A DNA stretch of 11,450 bases from Roseburia sp. (GTDB taxonomy: Bacteria > Bacillota > Clostridia > Lachnospirales > Lachnospiraceae), in the NCBI GenBank assembly GCA_017626625.1, contig JAGAIK010000621.1:1-11450 (forward strand), in the 5' to 3' direction. This document shows positions 7,305-11,450 of this stretch, in pieces (the first letter of the stretch is position 1; each line of letters opens with the position of its first letter). Under the pieces are notes generated by a model. The model made no database searches. It was not told the DNA's origin and worked only from the letters and a program-made list of their open reading frames with translations. The position numbers were made by a program, and so were the translations under genes.

Positions 7305-7524
7305 AGCGTTCCTTTATCCTTTCCTCCCGATACTGCTCTAAAGTTTTTCCTGAGTCAGGCAAAGCCCCCACAAGATTTCTGAATATTTCGCTGATGGTTT
7401 CTTCACTTTTCGGTTCCGTCCCTACCTGCTGTGAATTTAGGAACTGGACATAGTTGTATATGATTTCTATCTGATTTTCCGGAAGGGTGTTCAATATATC
7501 TATGGTTTTCTCTAACGTTGACAT
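7288..7524 (-). CDS. Antitoxin of the PIN toxin (DUF2281/VapB-like small protein)
   Basis: The 78-residue acidic protein begins MSTLEKTIDILNTLPENQ and continues IEIIYNYVQFLNSQQ, a helix pair resembling DUF2281-type antitoxins that precede PIN toxins. The C-terminal half (GKTLEQYREERIKERYE) is a charged helix that would wrap the toxin. I use the ATG at 7522-7524 because AAAGGAG lies seven bases before it. An in-frame ATG 18 bases further up (7542) would place that Shine-Dalgarno inside the coding region. It overlaps the toxin by 17 bases. No classical ribbon-helix-helix or AbrB motif is obvious, so DNA binding is inferred from the operator only. Confidence 0.75.
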   Translation of the reverse strand: MSTLEKTIDILNTLPENQIEIIYNYVQFLNSQQVGTEPKSEETISEIFRNLVGALPDSGKTLEQYREERIKERYEITD

Positions 7525-7545
7525 CTCTTTACTCCTTTCCATCGG

Positions 7546-7560
7546 TTATCACTTTGATAA
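7546..7560. promoter_or_regulatory. Palindromic operator of the PIN toxin-antitoxin operon
   Basis: TTATCA (7546-7551), CTT, TGATAA (7555-7560) is a perfect 6+3+6 inverted repeat. It lies immediately downstream of the predicted transcription start and before the ribosome binding site, a usual place for autorepression by an antitoxin or antitoxin-toxin complex. Confidence 0.55.
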
Positions 7561-7572
7561 ATTGCCAATATT

Positions 7573-7601
7573 ATTATACCATTCAACCTACAAAATAACA
7601 A
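7573..7601 (-). promoter_or_regulatory. Promoter of the PIN toxin-antitoxin operon
   Basis: On the minus strand, TTGTTA (7596-7601) is followed after 17 bases by TATAAT (7573-7578), which is preceded by TGG (extended -10, TGGTATAAT). The start would be near 7566, next to the palindrome at 7546-7560. Confidence 0.7.
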
Positions 7602-7727
7602 CAATCACAGCTTTTCCGCCTCTCCGCTGCTACCGGGAGACTGCTTCCCCACAGATTGCTTTTTATAAAAGGCTCATCCCCATTCCTGCCCTACACTTAA
7701 GTCAATAAAGTTACATCATTGGTGATA

Positions 7728-8738
7728 TTATTTTACGATAACGGTAAGACGTTCCTTCGTCCCGTCCTCCTTCGCATAGATATAGGCTTTTCCCGGACTT
7801 TTGCCGCAGATTCTGCCATTTTCATCTACAGATACCACATTGGTATTAGAGCTGGAAAATGTCGGTTTATTTCCCGACGACACTGTCACTTGGAGTTTCT
7901 TTGTCTCCCCGACAGCAATAGACATTTCTTTCGTTTCAAATGAAATCACAGGCTTTTTCACAGTAACCTCACAGGTTTTCTTCACCCCGTCTACTGTCAC
8001 GGTGATAACCGCTGTCCCGTTTTTGACGGCAGTTACCACTCCCTGACTGTCCACCGTAGCAACGCTGCTCTTATTGCTCTTCCACTTCGGCGTACTTGTG
8101 GAAGTAGAGGTTACGGAAAGCTTTGCCGTACCTTTCCGATAGAGTGTCAGCCTGGTCTGATTCAGGCGTACCGTCGGCTGCTTTACCGTAACCACACAGC
8201 TTGCCGCCGTCCCGTCCACCGTGGCAGTAATTGTTGCCGTGCCCGGCTTTTTCGCCGTCACCCAACCCCTTTCATCTATCACGGCAATGCTTTTTTTACT
8301 GGATTTCCAGGTGACCGGGTGACCTGTAGAACTTTCCGCCGTCAATTTGATAGAATAACCATTTTCCAAAGAAATCCGGCTTTTCTTTAACTTGACTGTC
8401 GTCTTTTTTACCACCACTTTGCAGCTCGCCTCACCGTTACTGATTTTTGCGGTAATATGCGCCGTGCCCGCTTTTTTGGCAGTAATTTTTCCATAGGTAT
8501 TGACGGACGCCACTTTGGAATTGTCAGATGAAAATTTCGGCTTTTTGCCGTTGCTGGTGACTGCTGCCAGATAAAAACTGTCTCCTATTTTCATTTCCTT
8601 TGAATAAGTTCCTAAAACAACGAAACCGTAACCAGAGGAAGCGTAAATTTCTGTTGTGTGGAAACCGGATACTAACAGCACAGATACCATGCAGAGGACA
8701 ACAAATGCTGTCCGTAAGATTTTATTTTTTGATAACAT
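7728..8738 (-). CDS. Secreted protein of four Ig-like (Big_2) repeats
   Basis: The start used is ATG 8738, with GGGGGA seven bases upstream; a TTG at 8759 would add seven residues and put that site inside the gene. The 336-residue product has a signal peptide (MLSKNKILRTAFVVLC, hydrophobic to G25, cleavage probably after IYA, residue 33). Four repeats of about 75 residues follow, near 39-112, 113-187, 188-262 and 263-336. Each has the bacterial Ig-like group 2 pattern: a K-x-x-F/W-x-S-x-(N/K)-x-x-(V/I)-A-x-V core (KFSSDNSKVASV, TWKSSKKSIAVI, KWKSNKSSVATV, TFSSSNTNVVSV), then G-x-(V/I)-T-A and P/A-G-T-A-x-I-T. No sortase motif, membrane anchor or enzyme domain is seen, so it is probably a secreted or loosely held surface protein, perhaps adhesive. 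No clear terminator follows; 7602-7727 holds nothing else I recognise. Confidence 0.8.
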   Translation of the reverse strand: MLSKNKILRTAFVVLCMVSVLLVSGFHTTEIYASSGYGFVVLGTYSKEMKIGDSFYLAAVTSNGKKPKFSSDNSKVASVNTYGKITAKKAGTAHITAKISNGEASCKVVVKKTTVKLKKSRISLENGYSIKLTAESSTGHPVTWKSSKKSIAVIDERGWVTAKKPGTATITATVDGTAASCVVTVKQPTVRLNQTRLTLYRKGTAKLSVTSTSTSTPKWKSNKSSVATVDSQGVVTAVKNGTAVITVTVDGVKKTCEVTVKKPVISFETKEMSIAVGETKKLQVTVSSGNKPTFSSSNTNVVSVDENGRICGKSPGKAYIYAKEDGTKERLTVIVK

Positions 8739-8789
8739 AGAATTTCCCCCATACATCAATGGCAGGAAATGCTGATGAGCCTTTTTATT

Positions 8790-8818
8790 AATTTAGCACT
8801 GTTTTTGTCGTTTGTAAA
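8790..8818 (-). promoter_or_regulatory. Promoter of the Ig-like repeat protein gene
   Basis: On the minus strand, TTTACA (8813-8818, five of six matches) is followed after 17 bases by TAAATT (8790-8795), preceded by TGC (extended -10). It drives away from the relB promoter on the other strand. Confidence 0.55.
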
Positions 8819-8866
8819 TAGCTTTTTGCAAATAAGATGCTTTTGTGAATTTTTACTTCTATTGAG

Positions 8867-8895
8867 TTGATTTTGCATTGCAAATCGCATATACT
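8867..8895 (+). promoter_or_regulatory. Promoter of the RelB/DinJ antitoxin gene
   Basis: TTGATT (8867-8872) and TATACT (8890-8895) are separated by 17 bases. Transcription would start near 8902. AAAGGG at about 8916-8921 is the ribosome binding site for ATG 8930. Confidence 0.6.
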
Positions 8896-8917
8896 ACAAG
8901 TACAATGAAATGCAAAA
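8871..8917. promoter_or_regulatory. Nested inverted repeats over the relB promoter (probable operator)
   Basis: TTTGC-ATT-GCAAA (8872-8884) is a perfect palindrome between the -35 and -10 boxes. TTTTGCATT (8871-8879) is also repeated in inverse as AATGCAAAA (8909-8917), placing the same sequence on both sides of the -10 and start site. This arrangement fits autorepression by a RelB/DinJ-type ribbon-helix-helix antitoxin. Confidence 0.5.
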
Positions 8918-8929
8918 AGGGTTGATACT

Positions 8930-9205
8930 ATGGCAAACACAACAAATTTCAGCGTCCGTATGGACAGCGATATCAAAAAACAATGTGAAACGCTTTACGG
9001 CGAGTTGGGTATGACCCTGACTACCGCAATCAATGTTTTCCTGCGCCAGTCCCTCCGGGTCGGCGGTTTTCCTTTTGAGGTCAAGCTGGAACAACCCAAC
9101 AAGGAAACGATTGCCGCCATGCTGGAGGCAGAACGTATCGCACGCGAGCCCAGCGTGAAGCACTACTCCGATGTGGAAGAAGCACTCCGGGAGTTGAAAC
9201 GATGA
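8930..9205 (+). CDS. RelB/DinJ-family antitoxin
   Basis: The 91-residue protein starts NTTNFSVRMDSDIKKQCE, with a ribbon-helix-helix DNA-binding fold typical of DinJ/RelB: strand FSVRMD, then helices around LYGELGMTLTTAINVFLRQS and the GGFPFEV turn. The C-terminal toxin-binding helix (EEALRELKR) is complete. In this family it pairs with a YafQ/RelE mRNA interferase and represses its own operon. Its stop overlaps the ATG of the next reading frame (ATGA at 9202-9205), the usual coupling to the toxin gene, but that toxin is only a C-terminal fragment here. The antitoxin itself looks intact and is effectively an orphan. Confidence 0.9.
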   Translation: MANTTNFSVRMDSDIKKQCETLYGELGMTLTTAINVFLRQSLRVGGFPFEVKLEQPNKETIAAMLEAERIAREPSVKHYSDVEEALRELKR

Positions 9206-9318
9206 ACCGAGAATGTCATATCCAGCCTGATTGGTTACTGGTCTACCGCATTGATGATGACACTCTGGTGCTGACACTGACCCGCACCGGGACGCACAGC
9301 GACATTTTCGGAAAATGA
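9202..9318 (+). pseudogene. C-terminal remnant of a YafQ-type mRNA interferase toxin
   Basis: The 38-codon frame reads MNRECHIQPDWLLVY, then RIDDDTLVLTLTRTGTHSDIF. This aligns with the last third of E. coli YafQ (DAHVEPDWILIY ... RTGTHAALFG). Residues equivalent to YafQ H63, D67, W68, H87 and F91 are present, while about 57 N-terminal residues, including H50 and the core helices, are missing. The antitoxin stop/toxin start overlap is kept, so an internal in-frame deletion joined the start codon region to about codon 59. Toxicity is very unlikely. The short frame is open and preceded by the coupled antitoxin stop, so a 38-residue peptide could still be made. Confidence 0.8.
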
Positions 9319-9322
9319 GATA

Positions 9323-9365
9323 CCGTCGTATAGGAAATAAAAATCCTATACGGCGGCTTTCTTAT
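9323..9365 (+). terminator. Intrinsic terminator after the relB/yafQ remnant
   Basis: CCGTCGTATAGGA (9323-9335) pairs with TCCTATACGGCGG (9344-9356), 13 bp including one G-U pair, around the loop AATAAAAA. The following CTTTCTTAT is moderately T-rich. It starts five bases after the toxin-remnant stop. Confidence 0.75.
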
Positions 9366-9436
9366 GCTCATAGTTCCGGCTCCTGTTTTCTTGTCTGCTC
9401 AATCCTCGTATAATACCACACAATGTCATACTACCA

Positions 9437-9474
9437 TGCAATCTGCCAATATCAGTAATCGACAACTCCTTTCG
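9437..9474 (+). repeat. Diverged copy of intergenic repeat (left, plus orientation)
   Basis: TGCAATCTGCCAATATCAGT (9437-9456) recurs exactly, inverted, at 10663-10682. Similarity continues through ATCG and CCTTT to about 38 bases with about six mismatches. This copy lacks the long hairpin of the right-hand copy. Confidence 0.6.
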
Positions 9475-9563
9475 ACACCTGAAGCATTAATTATCCTTTT
9501 TTGAAAAATAGCTGAAATTTTTGTGAATATTTTGTGACTAAAATCTATCAAAAGTACTGGATT

Positions 9564-9593
9564 TTTATAAATCAGTGTGGTAAATTGTATAAT
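9564..9593 (+). promoter_or_regulatory. Promoter of the secreted PPC-like protein gene
   Basis: A perfect TATAAT at 9588-9593 has TTTATA (9564-9569, four of six matches) 18 bases upstream. The leader is about 40 bases. AGAGG near 9626-9631 serves ATG 9642. Confidence 0.5.
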
Positions 9594-9641
9594 ATAAAAT
9601 GCTTTATTACATTAAAAAATTGGAAGAGAGGAAAAAGAGAG

Positions 9642-10463
9642 ATGAAAAACACAACCAAAAAATTATTTAACAAGGTTGCATGCCTTGCTCTTGCAGCGAT
9701 GATGGTACTTTCTGTATTCTGCGTATCTACACCGACTGAGGTATCTGCTGCAGGTTTATCCTTTAACAGTAAGGGAAAATCCAGTGTAACCATTACTGAT
9801 GAACAGGACACTACTGCAACCGGACAGCCAACTTGGATTAAATTTACTGCTAAACAGGATGGTTATCTAAAAGTTACTGCTAAAATGGCTTCTACTAAAT
9901 ATACCGATTTTGTACAAGGTTATTGGACATTATACGATAAAACCAAAAAGAAAGCTGTTTCCCCACAAAGTGTTTATAGCACCAATTATAATGATGCTAG
10001 TGCTTATACAACTGTTTTTGGTGTAAAAAAAGGCGTAACCTATTATTTAAATGTTCTTTCTGATGGCGGTGTTAAACTTACTGCTTCTTTCACAAAAGTA
10101 ACTGATAAGAGCGGTACTAAAAAAGCTAAAGCTCTTAGTATAAAACAGAAAAAAGACGCTACTGGCTTAATTCGCGTAGGTGATAAAAACTCCGATTGGT
10201 ATAAATTTACCTTAACAAAGAAACAATACTTAAGTATTAATATTACACCATATGCTACCGATTCAATTACCGTCAATATTGTTGGTCCTAATAAACTTAA
10301 GGGTAATGGTATTATAACAAAAAGTTGGTATGGTAAAAAATATTCTTTTGAAATAGTAAATCAATACGACCAGCCTGTCAAAGCATCTACAGGTACTTAC
10401 TATGTTCAGATAAAGGCTACAAAGAAAACCACAAATGGATATTACAAAATCAACTGGAAATAA
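9642..10463 (+). CDS. Secreted protein with two PPC-like beta domains
   Basis: The 273-residue product starts at ATG 9642 behind GAGAGGAAAAAG. Its signal peptide is MKNTTKKLFNKV followed by ACLALAAMMVLSVF, with cleavage near VSA-A (residues 34-38). Two halves, about 38-145 and 155-273, share W-x-K-F-T followed by Y-L (WIKFTAKQDGYLKV; WYKFTLTKKQYLSI) and a late G-x-x-Y-Y strand (GVTYYLNV; GTYYVQIK). This suggests duplicated beta-sandwich domains like bacterial pre-peptidase C-terminal (PPC) domains. No catalytic or anchor motif is seen. It is Lys-rich and ends YYKINWK. Codons are markedly richer in A and T (TAT, AAT, AAA, GCT) than in neighbouring genes, suggesting a separate origin. Function is unknown; a secreted binding or surface protein is my best guess. 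Confidence 0.7.
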   Translation: MKNTTKKLFNKVACLALAAMMVLSVFCVSTPTEVSAAGLSFNSKGKSSVTITDEQDTTATGQPTWIKFTAKQDGYLKVTAKMASTKYTDFVQGYWTLYDKTKKKAVSPQSVYSTNYNDASAYTTVFGVKKGVTYYLNVLSDGGVKLTASFTKVTDKSGTKKAKALSIKQKKDATGLIRVGDKNSDWYKFTLTKKQYLSINITPYATDSITVNIVGPNKLKGNGIITKSWYGKKYSFEIVNQYDQPVKASTGTYYVQIKATKKTTNGYYKINWK

Positions 10464-10493
10464 TATCAGCAACGTAATAAAGCAAATAATACT

Positions 10494-10547
10494 GCGCTAA
10501 TGTCAGATATGAAAAAGACAATATCTCAATTATCATATCTATAGCGC
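10494..10547. repeat. Interrupted inverted repeat after the PPC-like gene
   Basis: GCGCTA (10494-10499) pairs with TAGCGC (10542-10547), and inside it AGATATGA (10505-10512) pairs with TCATATCT (10533-10540). An asymmetric gap (5 versus 1 base) separates the helices and the loop is 20 bases. No T-run follows. Confidence 0.4.
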
Positions 10548-10560
10548 TCCTACATGAAGA

Positions 10561-10599
10561 AAAGGCTTTGAGCATTATTGTTCAAAGTCTTTCTCTATG
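10561..10599. terminator. Candidate bidirectional terminator between convergent genes
   Basis: AAAGGCTTTGA (10561-10571) pairs with TCAAAGTCTTT (10582-10592), 11 bp with one G-U pair and a ten-base loop. The plus strand continues TCTTTCTCT and the minus strand CCTTTTCTTC. Both are T-rich, fitting the ends of the PPC-like gene and of the minus-strand gene. Confidence 0.5.
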
Positions 10600-10751
10600 T
10601 TAAATTCCTTATCTTTTATATAATTTATCATTTGCTTCGGATACCAAAAGGGGCTGACGATAACTGATATTGGCAGATTGCACAAAGAAGGCTTTGTGCA
10701 ATCTGCCTCATAACCTAATCCAAGCCCCCTTATTGCTCCTCCCCGAAGCAT
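10575..10751 (-). CDS. Doubtful 58-codon reading frame spanning the palindromic repeat
   Basis: From ATG 10749-10751 the frame reads MLRGGAIRGLGLGYEADC ... SPFWYPKQMINYIKD and ends KDFEQ. It is in the same frame as the upstream ATP-binding gene, separated from its TAG (10773-10775) by seven codons. No convincing ribosome binding site is seen. Its first two thirds are the translation of the repeat, so it is probably spurious there. The WYPKQMINYIKDKEFNIEKD tail looks protein-like and could be the remnant of an older gene. Confidence 0.25.
   Translation of the reverse strand: MLRGGAIRGLGLGYEADCTKPSLCNLPISVIVSPFWYPKQMINYIKDKEFNIEKDFEQ
10648..10731. repeat. 84-base palindromic intergenic repeat (MITE/REP-like)
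   Basis: GGCAGATTGCACAAAG (10672-10687) and CTTTGTGCAATCTGCC (10692-10707) form a perfect 16-bp stem with a four-base loop. AAGGGGCT (10648-10655) and AGCCCCCTT (10723-10731) form an outer helix with one extra C. No T-run follows on either strand. Part of it recurs inverted at 9437-9474, so it is a dispersed element rather than a simple terminator. Confidence 0.6.
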
Positions 10752-10772
10752 AATATGTTTCCCACAAAATCT

Positions 10773-11450
10773 CTAATCCATATCCATCTTCTTTAAATAC
10801 TTCTTGTTTCTCCCTCTGCCGCTTACTGTAATCAAACCCTGGCTTGCCATTTTCTTCATGACTGTATACGCACGAGTACTCTTCACATGAAGCAAATCCT
10901 GAACTTCATCATCCGTAATATACTTATTTTCATCAATATAATCTAACACTTTTTGCATTTGAGGTGTAATTGCAGCATTATAATTACTGCCTTTTTCTTC
11001 CAGTACAGCTTTATTCATATTAGGAAGAATCATTTTAAAGGTATGAGAAGTTACTTCAATACATGGCTGCAGAGAACAGTTGCTATATAAATCATAAATC
11101 TTGCGAATCCCCGTGCCGTATGCCTCAATTAAATGCAAACGGTGAAATACCTCTGCCAGATTTTTATTGCGGGGCTGAGATATGCCGCTGCGAATATCAT
11201 CCGGTGACAGCCCCGGCAAAAGCCCTCCAATCGAAATAAATTCCATCTTGTTATCATTGACATTAATAATAATGCTTCCGCTAAATCCGTAATCACGGTG
11301 AACTATCGCATTAAGCAAAGCTTCACGCATAGCCTCTTGCGGATAATCGGCATGTTCCACCCTTTCTAGTCCATGAAAAGTTGCGGCTGTTTTATTACAA
11401 AGCATCAAATAAGAAAACGTCTCTTCCATCTGTTGAAATAGTGCTCCCGT
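10773..11450 (-). CDS. ATP-binding protein with C-terminal winged helix (AlbA_2/Schlafen-like group), 5' part outside window
   Basis: The frame is open to the right edge, so the real start, and the AlbA_2 domain usual at the N-terminus, lie outside; the Met at 11429 is internal. The visible 225 residues carry a GHKL-type ATPase domain of the HATPase_c_4 kind. REALLNAIVHRDYG is the N-box, MEFISIGGLLPG the G1-type segment and LIEAYGTGIRKI the last glycine motif. A winged helix-turn-helix closes the protein (about the last 70 residues: ITPQMQKVLDYIDENKYIT, VKSTRAYTVMKKMASQGLI, GRGRNKKYLKK). The family is usually described as putative transcriptional regulators; some relatives occur near defence genes, but nothing visible here shows such a role. 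Confidence 0.75.
   Translation of the reverse strand, partial: TGALFQQMEETFSYLMLCNKTAATFHGLERVEHADYPQEAMREALLNAIVHRDYGFSGSIIINVNDNKMEFISIGGLLPGLSPDDIRSGISQPRNKNLAEVFHRLHLIEAYGTGIRKIYDLYSNCSLQPCIEVTSHTFKMILPNMNKAVLEEKGSNYNAAITPQMQKVLDYIDENKYITDDEVQDLLHVKSTRAYTVMKKMASQGLITVSGRGRNKKYLKKMDMD

Larger units (their letters stand above)
9357..9641. other. Intergenic region between the relB locus and the PPC-like gene
   Basis: About 285 bases with no gene I can support. It holds a diverged copy of the intergenic repeat (9437-9474), paired direct repeats TTTTGTGA (9519-9526, 9530-9537) and the promoter of the following gene. An open frame from 9534 runs into that gene but has no ribosome binding site and would precede the signal peptide with 36 unlikely residues. 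Confidence 0.5.
10464..10772. other. Repeat-rich intergenic region
   Basis: About 310 bases between convergent genes. It holds an interrupted hairpin (10494-10547), a bidirectional terminator candidate (10561-10599), an 84-base palindromic repeat (10648-10731) and a doubtful 58-codon frame on the minus strand (10575-10751). No RNA gene is recognised. Confidence 0.5.

Noticed and set aside
7525..7542. Upstream ATG (7542) as the antitoxin start
   Set aside because: The only good Shine-Dalgarno lies between the two ATGs, at the right distance for 7524.
7620..7640. Hairpin TCTCC ... GGAGA as terminator of the Ig-like gene
   Set aside because: The stem is five base pairs, has no T-run and lies about 90 bases from the stop codon.
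8811..8834. Near-direct repeats TTTGTAAATA and TTTGCAAATA
   Set aside because: Only two short imperfect copies in AT-rich DNA; not enough to call a regulatory array or a CRISPR remnant.
8894..9277. 127-codon minus-strand frame opposite relB
   Set aside because: It overlaps the recognisable RelB/DinJ gene and toxin remnant completely and looks like a shadow.
9534..9641. N-terminal extension of the PPC-like protein
   Set aside because: It would put 36 residues before a standard signal peptide, lacks a ribosome binding site and overlaps the promoter.
10773..11450. Anti-phage defence system around the ATP-binding protein
   Set aside because: Only one partial gene is visible and its family is mostly regulatory; no known defence partner lies in the window.

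Overview
The window reads as chromosomal DNA of a low-to-mid GC, spore-forming, anaerobic gut-type Firmicute, most likely a Lachnospiraceae member. This is inference from protein flavour (SpmA with NISSLQLIPVN, a sensory [FeFe]-hydrogenase, RsmI, Big_2-type secreted proteins, DinJ/RelB and PIN toxin-antitoxin genes), purine-rich Shine-Dalgarno sites and sigma-A-like promoters. No phage, CRISPR array, tRNA or rRNA was seen.

Layout. (1) 1-1211, minus: a response regulator-GGDEF-EAL protein whose frame is cut by one TAG codon; the EAL domain continues in the same frame and runs off the left edge. (2) 1379-2053, minus: spmA, without a visible spmB partner. (3) 2200-4119, plus: a soluble fusion of ferredoxin, [FeFe]-hydrogenase H-domain, a further Fe-S domain and a chemoreceptor signalling domain. 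It is followed by (4) a DUF885 metallopeptidase-like lipoprotein (4203-5978), whose signal-peptide codons overlap a textbook intrinsic-terminator structure. (5) 6016-6852, minus: rsmI, convergent with the lipoprotein gene. (6) 6900-7524, minus: a PIN-domain toxin-antitoxin operon with its own promoter and palindromic operator. (7) 7728-8738, minus: a secreted protein of four Ig-like (Big_2) repeats. (8) 8930-9318, plus: a RelB/DinJ antitoxin followed by only the C-terminal third of a YafQ toxin, closed by a strong terminator. (9) 9642-10463, plus: an AT-rich gene for a secreted protein with two PPC-like beta domains, lying between inverted copies of a short intergenic repeat, one of which holds a perfect 16-bp stem. 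(10) 10773-11450, minus: the C-terminal part of an ATP-binding, winged-helix protein of the AlbA_2/Schlafen-like group.

How the genes relate. Regions 1-4 look like resident genes for signalling (c-di-GMP turnover, redox or hydrogen sensing), sporulation and cell-envelope work. Regions 6-10 look more like accessory DNA, with two toxin-antitoxin loci (one decayed), secreted surface-type proteins and dispersed repeats. The items most worth following are the cytosolic hydrogenase-chemoreceptor fusion, the terminator embedded in a signal sequence, the antitoxin left behind by a deleted toxin, and the repeat pair around the secreted-protein gene. None amounts to a clearly new multi-gene system on sequence alone.
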